The notes beneath the pieces were generated by a model. It saw nothing but the letters and a program-made list of their open reading frames with translations. It did not search any database and was not told the origin of the DNA. DNA of 64,000 bases from positions 51,786 through 115,785 of the forward strand of contig LSRX01000589.1 of the NCBI GenBank assembly GCA_001939145.1, in the 5' to 3' direction. Numbering within the stretch: position 1 is the stretch's first letter; every line of letters begins with the position of its first letter. A program made the position numbers and the translations under genes. The DNA comes from Symbiodinium microadriaticum (taxonomy: Eukaryota; Sar; Dinophyceae; Suessiales; Symbiodiniaceae). Positions 13,030 to 24,973 of this stretch are shown here, one piece after another.

Positions 13030-13382
13030 TACGACAAGAGTACGAGAGGGAACACGAGAGGAAATACGAGAGGCAATCCAGCAGTAGCGGCCAATACGAG
13101 AAAACTACGAGAAAATTACAAGAAAAAGGCGAGAAAAGTACAAGACAACAATAAGACGACCATGCCTCTGCAAGACGAATACAAGAAAAAATACGAGAAA
13201 CGAGAGGACCAGGGCCGGCCCGGCGGAGCGTGGGGCTGTGGGGCCGCTCCAGGTCGGGCGGGGCCCGCCCCTCTCGTCTTTTTGCCTTGAGCTCTCGTAT
13301 TCGTATTTTTCTCGTAATCTGTTTTGACCTGTTTTGACGTCGAACACCCCGCTCGTATTTTTCTCGTATTTGTTCTCGTATG
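13030..13382. repeat. Inverted repeat of ACGAG / CTCGT motifs, MITE-like
   Basis: The left side (about 13030-13205) repeats TACGAGA and ACGAGAAA on +. The right side (about 13288-13382) repeats the complement, CTCGTATTTTTCTCGTA. The two could fold into a long imperfect stem around a GC-rich centre (13206-13287). No transposase frame is present. It resembles a non-autonomous foldback element, but terminal duplications were not identified. Confidence 0.55.
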
Positions 13383-14106
13383 AAATGCGTACTTAGTTGT
13401 TTTTAGTACATCCCAATGATGCCGGGCCCGTGCCCGTCACAACGCTAAACCCAAATCGCGTCTTTTCGGAGGTGCCGGCTTGTATGATGCTGGTCGTCTC
13501 CCCCAAACTCGGAGGCACGAATTCGACAAGACTGCACCCTGCTGCTGCAGAGGAAGAGCCCAGACGAATGGCTTGATCACATAGATTAGCATTGGAACAG
13601 CTGGGTTCAAGCTCCTAATACGCATGGCGCGTGTGGGGCAAAAAGCATGACAAGCAGTCGGAGAGCAGTTGATACTTCCATGGAAGCATCTTCAGCAATT
13701 CGAGTTTGAGAACATTCGATAAATCGAATTGCAGTTCATGAGCTCTTCCAGGCATGAACTACTACTTTTACGGCTTTTTATTTGTTTGTCTCCGCTTTGA
13801 TTCCCCTTGTTTGGCGGCAGCTATCTCGTCGAGGCCTTGCAGATGCGGGTGGTATCGCAGGATGGACCGTTTTGGCGGTTTCCGCGTGTTGCTCAGAGAG
13901 CCCAACCAGCAACGCAGTTTCAAGGACTGCTGCTTTTCAGCAAGGCAAAGCTCGAACATTCTGAGGCAGGGAGCTCCTGCCCGTGTGACTATTCGTGTTG
14001 CACAGCATTTAATACTTGCATTACCACTAGAAGTCATCTCAGTGTTGCTGCCCGGCACTCGTGTGTCAGAGTGTGTGTCATCTTGGCTGTCAGGGTTCAC
14101 GAGAGG

Positions 14107-14282
14107 TGGGCTTCCATGCTCCTGCTTGGAAGGCTGTCAAGGCAACGGAAAAGCCGCCCTATGCGTCGGCCGCCGAGGGCTTCACGACCGCGCGGCTCTT
14201 AGACCCTGATGGGTCCAGTTCCCCGTCGTGTGCCATGCTATGCGTTTGTGCTTGCCGGCCAGGTTGTGCCACAATCCGCTGA
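14107..14282 (+). CDS. Possible short exon, unidentified
   Basis: The frame from about 14107 to the stop at 14280-14282 has balanced composition (VGFHAPAWKAVKATEKPPYA, then an acidic/Ser patch and a Cys-rich end). It follows an AG acceptor, but no partner exon was found. It could be a single exon of an unrecognised gene or a chance frame. Confidence 0.2.
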
Positions 14283-16560
14283 TGTGCCCCAGGAGGTGGC
14301 CTCAGGGGTGGTGCCGTGAGGATGGAGAGCATGGCATAGCCGGCGCGCAGCTGGGATGGGTCAGGTGCCTCGGAAACAGCTTTGCTTGGTCGAGTCTTGT
14401 TCTTTTCCTGACTGGGCAAGGGGGCGTCAGCCGTTCTCAAGACTTTCCTGAGTTCCCTGAATGTCCTGGCGAGTTGGTCGGGGCATCCAGCTTGCAGCTA
14501 TGCGAAACTATCTGCGTCACAAGAACCAACAAGCCCCCTCCCATAGAGTGCCCCCTCCTGGCCAGCAGTCCCTTGCCACAAATCTGCTTCTCACCTCGCC
14601 ACTCAGAGTGGCAGCAAAGCAACTGCATGTTGACGGGCTCAAATGACATGTTTGTGTTTAGCAGAAACCAGCCCGAGTCTGTGAAGTGCCGGCACCCTAA
14701 ACCCTAAACCTTGAAACCTTAAACCTTAAACCCTAAACACAATATTCATTGTGATTTTACATCTAGCAGGTGAGTGGAACAGCGAGACTTGAGTTTTACA
14801 GTGCCGGACTGATTCAAGTTTGTTTTGTGGCCGATTCAGACAGTGTACATATACAAAGGCCTGCCATACAAGCATATGGCTGCCCTAGGACACGAGCAGA
14901 AGGAATTACGAATAAATAATTGTCCCAAACAAGCATGAGTTCCTCTACAGCGAACCGGTCTCCCGACTTCTTGTAGTCCAGCTTTTCGATGCCTCTACAA
15001 GAGGTTTTCAATCACAGGTCAAAAGGGCACCGACCCATGGCCTAAACAGGGTCAGAGAACTTGCACGAGGGGGCGCTCTCTGGGAGGGGGCTTGTTGGAA
15101 CCACCGACTGCGACCAGGTTCATGCCAGGCCTTTCGGCATTCTTTCCCGTGCCTTGGCATTGCAGCTTCCGAGTTTTGCGCTGCTGTGCTTCATGGAATG
15201 TCCCAGGTCCAGGACTTTGTTCAATTGCGGACCGTTCGTCGCCAGCCACCATTCAAGGCGGACTGGAAAGAGGGAGTGGGTCCTTTGCTAGTTTGAGCAG
15301 AAAGGCTTACCAAGAGATCTTGGACATGGATCCGAAAAAGTCGGGAAACTCAGCTCCCTTCATCACTTTGCGTTCCAACATGTTACCATGTTTTGCGTGT
15401 CCTGCAAGGCGCAATCAGATTCTGAAGATTGAAGCCGTCCGCTCCACAGAGCAGTGGGCTACGCCAATGACAATTGCCTGTCAATGACACAAGGCAAGCA
15501 TATCGGTCGTGATTTCGCAGGTTTCAGGGGTTCAGAAGAATGGATGAAAGAGGTGTAGCATTTGTTCATCACGGTGTTTGGGTTTGCACAAACCAGTTCG
15601 GGATCTGGCTCCTTGAGTTGGGCTTCGGGTACCCGATGTCCAGATTCCTCCGTGGCTTGAAGCCTCCGTGGTGCTCCAGCTTCAGCAACTGCGTCATGTC
15701 ACGTTGGCCTGTGTAGAAGGCATTAAAGGGACGTCAGGGCCAAAACCTTGCCTGGCTTTGTGGTTCATGTTGAAGCGCCTCAGCAAGCCACTTTCACCTT
15801 TCCATGCGTGGCAGAATAGAGGATGGAGCTTGTAGCGTCGGTCGTGTATGGCTTGACCGGCGCAGCTGCGGCTTCGGGAGCGGCTACATGGCAGCATCAC
15901 CCAGCATCCCTGAACCAGGCGTATGTGGGTCCTGGTGGTTTTTTGTTGTCTCATTTGTGGGATCTGCCATGTAAGCAGTTGGCTTCGCTCGTTCTGGCTG
16001 GCCTGCCTGTAGATCCCTATTTATTAGCGCGTCAAACAGCGCAGGCGAGGTTGTGTTTCAGGCTTGATTCGTCGGTTTTGGATGGTCCGCTTGTCAGGGC
16101 TGCTTTCCACCTCGCAGTGAAACACTGATACCAACTTGCCCTCAATGTCAGGCATCGCCTGCGTTCGTTTCATTGGTGAAAGCTTCAGCAGGGCTTGGCG
16201 CAACGGCGGGCGTAACAGCCTCGGCCTCGATCCTTCTTGCAAAGGCCTGCTTTTGCTTAGCTTGGGCGTGATGTGCTTTGGATTACTTTGACAATTTGGA
16301 AGCCCGTTGCTCCAGGATTTGGGATTGAATTCCAAAGTTGACTAGCTCAGCCTTTCGGCTTCTTGCCACCAGCCGCAAAATCTGACTCTTGCAGGGCCGC
16401 GAGATCATCCGCCACTTCACAAAACAGCTGCTTGGCAAAAACTTGTCAGGTGCAGCCGCCTGTGTATTTTCACAATTTTCACGGTGCTATTTGGAGCTTT
16501 CGTCCAGTTCTCGTGAGTTTTGCTGGTGGCTATTTTCTGTAGTCTCTCCCGGTTACGCAG
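14283..16560. other. Stretch with no supported gene
   Basis: Open frames at 15092-15487 (+) and 15823-16128 (+, hydrophobic, 101 codons) could be isolated exons but show no family motif. A short telomere-like tract lies at 14693-14740. The remainder is featureless to my reading. Confidence 0.35.
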
Positions 16561-16620
16561 AGAAGTTGTGCGGCGTGTTTGCACGTCTCCAGTTTTGCTT
16601 CATGCCGCGATCGCAAAGTT

Positions 16621-17941
16621 ATGTCTCGTAGGCCGATGCTTGTGCCATTGAGGTTCCAACTGGCCCTGCAAACAGCAAGCTTGAGAGCAGCTGCCTTCCA
16701 AGGACTACGCGATGCGGCCGACCTGCGACAGGTCCCGGCGGAGCGGGCCTCAGAGCTCATGCTGTTGCCCAGCAGACGACTGGCAGCAGCCATCCGGCTG
16801 CAGGCCATCTACCGCGGGGCGGTTGCGCGGTGGCGCCTTGCGTGTCATCAGAGCACTTGTTCAGATGAGGAGTGGGAGGCTTGCGACGACGTCAATTTGG
16901 CAGCCAGCGAAAACACACAGATGCCCAGCCAGGTCCCTAGTGTCAACCTTCAGGCAGTCCGCGTGCCCTCCTTCTCGGTGATCGGCAAGGAAGCAATCCG
17001 CGTGGCACTCGCTCGGCTGGATGGTGGCACTGGCCACGAATTTGTTCTTGAGCAGGACGGGGTTTCAGTGTATGTGGACTTTCTTCCAATCCATTGTCAA
17101 GTTTGTTTCAGCTCCTGTTTCTAATACGGGGCGCCATACATACAGGTCACCGACAAGGAAGCTATCCCCCCTTTGGGCCAGCAGTACAGCAACAGTGCAG
17201 GAACAGATCTTCAAGAAGCTCCTAAGAGTGCAGAGCGTAAGCAAGTAGAACCCCACGAAGCCCCCAAAGTATCAGACCTCCCCAGAAGCCCCAGAAGTTC
17301 GATGGTAGTTTTCGCGCCCATGCAGAGGCGACTGAAAGTTTCAGCCGGCTTGGTGATGAAACCGCGCGGCGGCAACGCGTGGGAGATTGTAATTGTAGTT
17401 CTAGGTTCCTACCACCGCAGTGGCGGTGGCCGATTGTTGGCACGAGCAGCTAAAGACCATGCGCGGCGACTTGGGGCGACAGCAGTAGTCTTCATTAAAG
17501 CGCTGATGATGATGCAGAGCGTTTTTGGCGGCGCATGGGCTATTGCAGCATCCGTGAGCTCCAGGCGGTGCACTACCACTGCATATGCGGCAAGAAGCAT
17601 TGCTGCAAGGGTCTGGCAGCACTGGAAGCTGCCGAGGCCAAGCTGGATGCGCTCTGCGGCGTTGCCGGAAGGTCGACTGGTTTGGTGCAGGTGTTGCTGT
17701 CTCTCACAAGCACCATCCGCTCACCAATGATGCGGAGTTTGTCTTGACATCGTTGCCGGCTGCTGAAAGAACGAGTCACAGAAACCTGGCAGAGGTTTCT
17801 GAAACTGGGAAATTGTTCCTCCCGACCAGGAGCTTGCGACGCATGCGCCCACAGATGTACGGCCGTGGCGGTGGCGTCGCCCGGATCCAAGGAATACCTG
17901 TTACTCACGCGATGTTGCTGCTCGCCGCATGCGAAGCCTGA
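16621..17941 (+). CDS. IQ-motif / GNAT N-acetyltransferase fusion protein
   Basis: The first exon opens with ATG at 16621. It contains a calmodulin-binding IQ motif (AIRLQAIYRGAVARWRL, about 16789-16839) and then an acidic/Ser linker. A GT-AG intron (17074-17145) joins DGVSVY to VTDKEAIPPLGQQ. Downstream, EIVIVVLGSYHRSGGGRLL followed by AKDHARRLGATAVV matches GNAT motif A, whose R/Q-x-x-G-x-G/A loop holds acetyl-CoA. ERFWRRMGY fits the terminal GNAT motif, and a Cys/His-rich stretch follows (HYHCICGKKHCCKGL). The two GNAT halves are in different frames: a shift occurs near 17497-17512, and a second frame change near 17660-17690 would reach the stop at 17939-17941. It is either sequence error, undetected splicing or a decaying gene. 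The substrate is unknown. Confidence 0.6.
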
Positions 17942-19590
17942 GCTTGGAGGGGACTGGGTTTGGGGTTCTCTTTGTCTTGTGTAGGAATCTAGCAAGAATC
18001 AGTGGACAAGGGCGTTTCATGGTGTTTCGAAAGACAAAATCCACAATTGCTCCAGTTAGAAAGATACATCACAAAATCCAAGCTTCTGCAAGTGGATTCG
18101 AGTGGTAACACATGGGAAAGACACGCGATGGCGAGAACCCCTAAAGCCAAGCTGACCGTACTTTGACGCAATACTTTGCGATGATTGGTTTCAGCTGGGG
18201 TGTTGTTAGACTCGTGTGCATGTCAGCTCCAATATTAGGTTCAGCATTGAACAATATGCCAAATGCATATGGAAACACAATACGAAATCAGCAAACAGCA
18301 GAATGCGTCAACCGACGCATCGAATTCAACGCATAATGGAAGAATTCTTACCGAGCGATTTTAACGCAAGTCAATGAACAAACAGTATGTATACCACATG
18401 TACATTAAAACACACCACCACAATCAACAAGCAGCAGCATGCACTACAGAGCCAATGTAGAGGTCTTCGTGGTTTGTCGAATAAAGCAAACACATATCGA
18501 TAAGGGCAGAAAAGGCAACGACCAATCAGACCCGACATACAACATCAAATGTAGGTATTGTGACAGGTCTCGCGAAACACGAGATCTTTACCAAACGTGT
18601 AGCAAAATTCAACACAAAAACAGCGAGCAGCAGCAACAACTCAACAAACACACGAAGCTCCGCATGGAACAACAGATGTAAGGTTTCACGCGGGCTTTTC
18701 AACAAAATTCACGCAAACTATGTCGAAAAAACATTGCTATACCAAATGTACTGCAACACACAACACACAAATCAGAAAGCACGAATGCACAACAGGAAGC
18801 ACATGAAGCCAAACATGTGACGTCGAAATGTAGTGTTTCTGATGGGTTCCTGACCGGAACCTATACACATCAATGGCATAACAATACATTACTCGCATGT
18901 ATAGCAAAATGTTCTACCCAAATCAACGAGCAGCCGCATGCGAAAACAACTATCATCATGCAACATCAGATGTAAAAACTCTCAAAGGTCTATTGGGTAC
19001 CACTGCTACCACTGCTACTACTGCTATTATTGCTGCTACTGCTGCTACTGCTCCAACTGCTCCAATTGCAACTACTGCTACCACTGCTACTACTGCTACC
19101 ACTGCTTCGACTGCTACTAGGACTGTTGCTACTACTGCTACTACTACTACTACCGCTGCTACTGTTGCTGCTGCTGCTGCTGCTGCTACAACTACAACTA
19201 CAACAACAACTACTACTATCACTACTAACCATTAGTAGCTACTAGTAACTACTCCTGCGTGCAGTGCTCCTGTGCTGCTCTTCGGCCGTGTAGAAGAAGC
19301 GAGAGCGACAGCGAGCAAACTATAGCGAAAAGAGACGTGGAGGAGAAAATGCAAAAAGGAAGACAGATTTTAGCAAAATAAAGGCAGCAGTGGAGACACT
19401 AGGACACCTGAGCGAGGGCATACATGAGTAGCGGCATCTTGATATCTGTTCTTCACCCTAGAGTCTCTCCTACGACCACCACCAAACCAGCTATAAATTC
19501 TGTAAACAGCTTTCGAAAATAGGATACCGTGCATGCAACATAATCCCTATAAGCCCTTGTAATAGGACTTGAGGCTGCGACAATCCAATC
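17942..19590. other. AT-richer intergenic stretch
   Basis: No supported gene. The sequence from about 18180 to 18960 is rich in CACA/ACAA words and lacks coding character. A trinucleotide array follows at 18998-19235. Confidence 0.5.
18998..19235. repeat. ACTGCT / ACTACT trinucleotide array
   Basis: An imperfect CTG/CTA array shifts to (GCT)n near 19160 and (ACA/ACT)n near 19195. Homopolymeric Thr/Ala, Ser and Leu frames across it are repeat artefacts. Confidence 0.9.
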
Positions 19591-20023
19591 TTCTTGAGGA
19601 CGTTTGGTTACTGGGGCCATGCTATTGAGCGCCGTGCTGCCAAAGCGGCTAAGGATGCCAAAGCTGCCGCTGCTTGTCGCCGGTCTCTGGGAATTCCGAC
19701 GTGAAGCAGAGAGATCAACCGGTGGGAACAAGGTCCAGCCTGAGCAGCCAAGCTCGATTCGGCGAGATGGGGAAATCCCGATAAATCGCTCATCCTTGGC
19801 GACGAGCCATCCTCGAAGCTTGTTGGATTTCACTTTCTACAGGTCGTCTGCATGTCGCCTCGCATTCGCCGTCGCTCGGTATCTTCCTGCTCTTTTCCGC
19901 AGACGTGAGGAGGTTTGAAGGGCCATCATCCATCCTTGTTCTTGCAAATGCAGCTATTGTTCCCATAGCTTTGCCCACCCTTTAGTGGTCGTCTCGCCGA
20001 TATTCTTGGCTTTTGGCTCGCAG

Positions 20024-20318
20024 CGGCGGGCAACTCAACGAAGGGCCCGGCCGCAAGAGAGACCCTTGGCTGAACCGGCTGAACTCCAAGGGACGGGGTG
20101 ATTTGTGTTTGATGCGAAGAGACGCCTGGCGAGGAACCGAACCGACCCCTTCCTTGTCGCTCGTGCCCCAGTGCCTTCAGCGGAATACAGCGGAGCGGGG
20201 AGGTTTGCTGAGATGGGCTGAGCACTCACTGAGCTCTCTGGGCCCAGGCAACTACTGGCTTCTCCCGCCGCCCGCGGGACAGCAGCCCACGTTTGAGACT
20301 CCCGCAAACAGCCCCTAG
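20024..20318 (+). CDS. C-terminal exons of an unidentified gene
   Basis: The exon from 20024 (GQLNEGPGRKRDPWLNRLNS, ending AAG-G at about 20096, GA donor) joins in phase to the exon at 20248 (GNYWLLPPPAGQQPTF), which runs to a stop at 20316-20318. Both are proline/arginine rich with normal codon composition, and the junction uses the AG|G pattern seen elsewhere in the window. No family is recognised and upstream exons were not found. Confidence 0.4.
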
Positions 20319-20571
20319 AGGTCTACACAGTGTCGACACCCCCAACCGCGCTCGGACGCTCTGACAGACAGTTTGACTAGCAGACCCGCAGATTCGATCT
20401 CCCCATTACATGGTCCTTTGCAATGCGCATGCGATATGGCAAGATCCTGGCCGTTGCAATCGCTTCTTGGCTGCGCCAATCTGCTCGAGAGATTCCCGAA
20501 GCTTCGATATCCCCCCCCTGCAACAGGTTGCAGCCGTCTCCGGTGAGGCCCGGCCCTCGCGGCCTCTACAG

Positions 20572-23500
20572 GCGGCGGCGGCGGCGGCAATCGTCTTTCC
20601 GCTAAGCCCTGAGCAGGAGCACGGGGAGCAGGGCGGGATCGAGGACTTCCTGGCCAGACTCCTGGAACCGCCCGGCCCGGCTGTGGATCTCGCGCTTTCC
20701 CTTGGCTTCGAGGCAGAGGACGTCGCGCGGTCCTGGCCTTTGTGATCCTGTGGAAGTGACTGACAAGCCCTGGATCTCAGATGCGCCTTGCGAGGCTCCA
20801 GGTGTCACTTCTCCAGTCCTCTCTGACAGTGGTCCAAGTCTCGGATCTCTTCCTCCGGACGTGTGGTCTTGCCTTCATGCGCCTCACACCTCAGGCGCGG
20901 ACGGAGCGAACGCCGGAACAGGAGGCACTCTTCGCCACCCCTGCACCTCGGCCTGGCTGACACGGCCACCGACCACCGAGTCGAGAACTGCTCTGAAGGT
21001 TTCGGGGCTACAGCCGAGCTGGCTTTGGGAGGTGGAGGGCCTTTCCAACTATGGCCGTGCCTCCCTCAGCACTCACAGCTTTTTGCAGAGCTTTGTGTCA
21101 GAGCGCGGCCCGCGGAGGAGCCGCGAAGGCCACCATGAGCAGGCGGGCTCTTCGTGATAGAGTCGGGCGGCCGGGGGGGTTGTTTCTGACTTGTGCTTTC
21201 CAGCGCAGAGGCATCTCAGCCTTGTCTTGCAGCTGACGCTGCCCACAGACAGGACGGCCGTCAGCACGCTCCTCAGACCGCCTCCAGATTTCGGGTGCCC
21301 ACGCATGGGTTTTGCCGGCTTGGGGCACATGGAAGACGGGATAAGGGCGATGCCACACAGCAACCACTGTACATAGGACAAATTTAAAAAGCAGCAAACC
21401 GCGCAAGCAAGCGCTGTAAACAGGATAGGGGCAATGCCACACAGCAACCGCTGTACATAAGATAGAAGCAGCACCGCACAGCAAGCGCCGCAAACGGGAT
21501 AGGGGCACTGCCACGCAGCAACCGCTGTACATAAGATAGGAGCAACACCACACAGCAAGTGCTGCAAACAGGATAGGGGCAAGGCCACAGAGCAACCGGA
21601 GCAAAACCGCACAGCAAGCGCTGTAAACAGGATAGGGGCAATGCCACGGAGCAACCGAAGCAAAACCACACAGCAAGCGCCGTAAACACGAAAGGGGCAA
21701 CAACCGCTGAAGCAGCATAGGGGCCAAGCCACACAGTCACCGCTGTAAACAGCATAATGTTGTACAGTTCAGGATGTTCGCCCATTTCAAAGCCATCCCG
21801 CAGCTTGTTCAGGTTCCCCCCTGTTGGGTCACCATGTTTGATGGGTTCTTGGACCTCAAAAATCGCAGCCCTTGACATTTCTTACTTCAGGGATAGCAGG
21901 GCGAATCTTGAAGAATGAGAACGTGCAAGAAAGAGCAAGACACAGCAAAACAAAGCAAGGCAGACCAATAAAGAGAGAAACAAAGAGAGAAATTCAGAAA
22001 GGTAAAGAGAGAGAGGGGGACACTCCTCTCCCTGCAACCCTGGCGAAGGAAGGAGTGTAAAGGCCGCGACACGAACTAATTTCTCTCTGATGCCAGACCC
22101 AGCCGAACAACAGAAACAACAGAAACTCCAGACTTAGGACGTGGAACACATAACTACATAACCTTAATCCGTGACTTGCGAAACTGTCAGACATGAATCT
22201 GGGCTTCCCGCCAGCGATCGGGACCACCTCCTCAAGCGCAACCTCCAATAGTTGGGGTCCTCTGAAGCAATCCCCGTCGCACGGCAGACAAACCAGGAGC
22301 ATCCCGTTATTCTCATGTGTTTGATTGGAACAGGTCAGTGTCCCCGAGGACGCACATGTTGGAAGTTATTGTCCAGACAAATCAATGTATGTTTGCAGGA
22401 ACAGAAAACTTCCCTCTCCCGTGCCCGAGGCGGCCTACCAGCGCTGGTGGTTTTCATGGTCGCCGCACTGGTGATGGTCCTGCCGCTCGGAAGAAATCGC
22501 ACCCAAGTCTCTAGAAGAGGAGGAGGAGGCGCAGGAAGAAGCAGCAACTTCATAAGCGCGGGCTAGTGGTGGCAAGGTGTCGCGCCAGCTTCGTAAGAAT
22601 GCAGATCTCGAAATGGTGTGTGCTATTCAGACGGCGGTTGCTGGTTGAGCCGGGCCGCCCGCCAGGTTTGTTTCGCAGATGATCGGCTTCTCGCTTGCAG
22701 TCAGAGATCCTCGGAGTCTTCCCGTGCAAGTGAAAGCGGACATGCCGAACTGGAGTCCGAGGAGTCTTCTTCGAAGAGAGGAGCAAGGACATCATCACAC
22801 GTCGCCGAAGTTCTTACCCCTGTAGACCCGCCGAAGCCACATCGGCTGTGTGCTGAGGAGGAGTTGCGATACTTCCCAGGCTCCGAAGGCGCGTCGCAGA
22901 TGAAGGGCAGCAGTGCAGCAAACCTCCAGAGTTTTGGGTGACCGAAGGTCCAAAGCCACGCTGGCCAGGGGACTTCGCAGGCGAGGGAGGATGAGGGAAG
23001 GGGCAAAGCTCACGTCTCACTGTGCGATTCCGCCTTGGCCGCAGGCGGCGACGGTCAGGACCGCTGCTCAAAATGCACAAAAGTCGACCCAAGAGCCTCC
23101 CTCGAAGCGCGGTGCTTTGTCAGGAGCGGTCGACGATCGGGGGGTGGAGTTTGCCACCGATGACCTTGCCGAACACGCCCGTGGCCAACATGGAGGAACA
23201 GCGACTTTCGCCTTGCGCATAAGCAGCGCGCGCGCGCGCCTGCAGGGGGGGTCCAGTGCCGTGTCCACCTTGCCGTTGCTGGACCGCTGGCCCGGACCCA
23301 CTCCGCTAAGTGCGCCAAGTGGCGCCGAGGCCGTTCTAGCTTTGTCTTCAGGTCTGAACCGGTACGATCCGGCAGCCTCACCGGGACGCTGCCCGAGGCG
23401 CGTGCCGCGGAAGCGGGCACCGGGACATCTGCCGTGACTGTTGCCAAGGCCTCGGATCGGGCCGCCTTGATCCCACGGCTCATTCAGCCGTCCGCAGAGG

Positions 23501-24297
23501 CGGTATTTGGAGAGCCGCATAATCGTCCCAAGACATCCTTTTGTGGAACTTGCGCACTGTGCCGCAAGAATGATCACAGGAGCTCTTTTTTGATTTTCCT
23601 GATTCTTGCAAGGCCCAATTCCATGTGCCTGCAGAAGGCCTTAGCTCGCTTTGGCGAGGCGAGGCCTGACGGCACCGCAGATCTCACGCAATCCGGGGGG
23701 GCGCAGACCTGAGAGGCGAGAGCCCCGTGGGGATCTTCGGCCCGGGCGGCCACACGCTGCTCTTCGCGCGTTTCAGCCAGGCAAAAGGGGGCCCAAAGAC
23801 TTCGAGCTCGTCTGTGAGGGGTCCGGCGCCGTCAGGACAGCAAGGAGCGGCAGTGGTTGGAGCTGCGATCTCCCCAGAGCTGTCAAGACGAAAGCCCTGC
23901 TCTGCTAGCTTCTGTAGCTCGATCGTAACTTCTCTATTTTTAAGACAGCTCTGGCGCGTGTCACTGCAGCTTCTGAATCTCAGGTCGACCACGGCGAACA
24001 CGCAGTTTCCGCATTGCCGCGCCGCGGACTGAAGTGCGTGGTCGCTGCTGTCTTGCACTCTGTGGCGGTCATTTCTTTGTGGCTGAACGCAGGTGGGACC
24101 TCTTCGTCAAGACGCGGCCGGAGTGGATGTCCGCGGGCCGGCGGGCGCCGCTCGGTCGCCCTGAGTTGCTCTTCAGATGGAGTTTGGGGCTTTAGGAGGT
24201 TGAGAACAGGCTCGTGGGCAGCATGAGACGCAGCATCAGGAGCGCTACGCGCTCCTGCAGCGCTTCGGGTCACAGTGGCAGCTCCGGCGCGCCGAAG
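20572..24297 (+). CDS. Scattered exons of one or more unidentified genes
   Basis: Coding-like + strand pieces with plausible acceptors are 20572-20721 (poly-Ala, then GIEDFLARLLEPPGPAVDLA, GT donor), 20895 to about 20955 (ARTERTPEQEALFATPAP), 21090-21158 (Arg/Ser rich), 22705-22776 (RSSESSRASESGHAELESEE), 24093 to about 24145 (WDLFVKTRPEWMSAG, GC donor) and 24234-24297 (HQERYALLQRFGSQWQLRR). An open frame at about 23164-23711 lacks a start. The Ser/Glu-rich pieces suggest a disordered nuclear or scaffold protein. The 37-bp repeat array (21337-21755) would lie in an intron. I cannot show that the exons belong together, and no domain is identified. Confidence 0.3.
21337..21755. repeat. Tandem repeat of two alternating ~37-bp units
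   Basis: Unit A (AGGATAGGGGCAATGCCACA, then CAGCAACCGCTGTACAT) alternates with unit B (AAGATAGAAGCAGCACCGCA, then CAGCAAGCGCCGCAAAC). About ten units are visible. In the 3' part A and B fuse, with the A tail lost, giving units of about 59 bp. Reverse-strand frames across it (Cys/Leu/Pro repeats) are long only because the repeat lacks stops. Confidence 0.88.
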
Positions 24298-24462
24298 GCA
24301 GGGGAGCGGCAGTGAGCCAGAGGAGCCTGGAGGAGCCTGGAGCCGTTCATGCCGCGTGGATGCCGCGAGGCCAGGTGCTCCTGAGCATTGGCGCCAATGT
24401 GGGAGGCGGGACGCTGGGACCGACCGGATTTCTCGGAGATCGATCGTTGACCGATCGATCGA

Positions 24463-24552
24463 TCCATCTATCTATCTATCTATCTACCTACCTACCTACC
24501 TACCTACCTAGCTAGCTAGCTAGCTAGCTATCTATCTATCTATCTATCTATA

Positions 24553-24583
<31 letters not shown>

Positions 24584-24585
24584 GC
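24463..24585. repeat. ATCT / ACCT / AGCT / CT microsatellite
   Basis: Successive tetranucleotide blocks (TATC)n, (TACC)n, (TAGC)n and (TATC)n pass into (TC)n. The GATCGATC run just upstream belongs to the same low-complexity tract. Confidence 0.95.
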
Positions 24586-24691
24586 TTCACGCGCTTTCCA
24601 GTTTGGGCAGGGCCCGGCCTCACAGCAGCGACCGAGGGCCAGCTGACGGCCACGGCGGGGGCGGTGAGCATGCATTGGGAGAGATTTCTTC

Positions 24692-24973
24692 GTGCAGCGG
24701 ACCTCTGCAGTGGCCATGAGAGGCGTGGCCGGAGCACTCTGGGGGCGGACTGGTCGTGAAGGCAGGGGTTTAGTGGAGGGCCCTTATAAAGGCGCCCCGG
24801 TGCGGTTCTTCAGCCGAGGTGAGCCCCGGGAGGGATCCCTTGCTGGCGCTGCTCTGCCTCCTGGCCCGACGCCCAGGGCTATGGCTTACAGGAAGACGAG
24901 GGCTGCAGCTTCGGGGCTCGGCGCTGAGGCGGTGCTGCTTCTCTCGCCGGAGCTTTCGGGCCTCGGCCGCTGA
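24692..24973 (+). CDS. Possible exon, unidentified
   Basis: The frame is open from upstream (CIGRDFFVQRTSAVAMRG) through the stop at 24971-24973 and is basic and Gly rich. A second + frame overlaps at 24819-25163. No motif decides between them. Confidence 0.2.
   Translation: MQRTSAVAMRGVAGALWGRTGREGRGLVEGPYKGAPVRFFSRGEPREGSLAGAALPPGPTPRAMAYRKTRAAASGLGAEAVLLLSPELSGLGR

Larger units (their letters stand above)
12152..13750. other. Intergenic region with telomere-like tracts and an inverted repeat
   Basis: I see no supported gene. The stretch holds two short CCCTAAA-type tracts (12298-12347 and 12930-12957) and the ACGAG inverted repeat listed separately. Open frames at 11887-12384 (-) and 12101-12397 (+) overlap the end of the preceding gene and look like shadows. 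Confidence 0.5.

Noticed and set aside
21337-21755. CRISPR-like array
   Set aside because: Units are directly contiguous and diverged, with no unique spacers, and the DNA is eukaryotic.
21073-21878. Cys/Leu/Pro-rich minus-strand frames of 160-219 codons resembling membrane proteins
   Set aside because: They follow the 37-bp tandem repeat, which happens to lack stops in all three minus frames.
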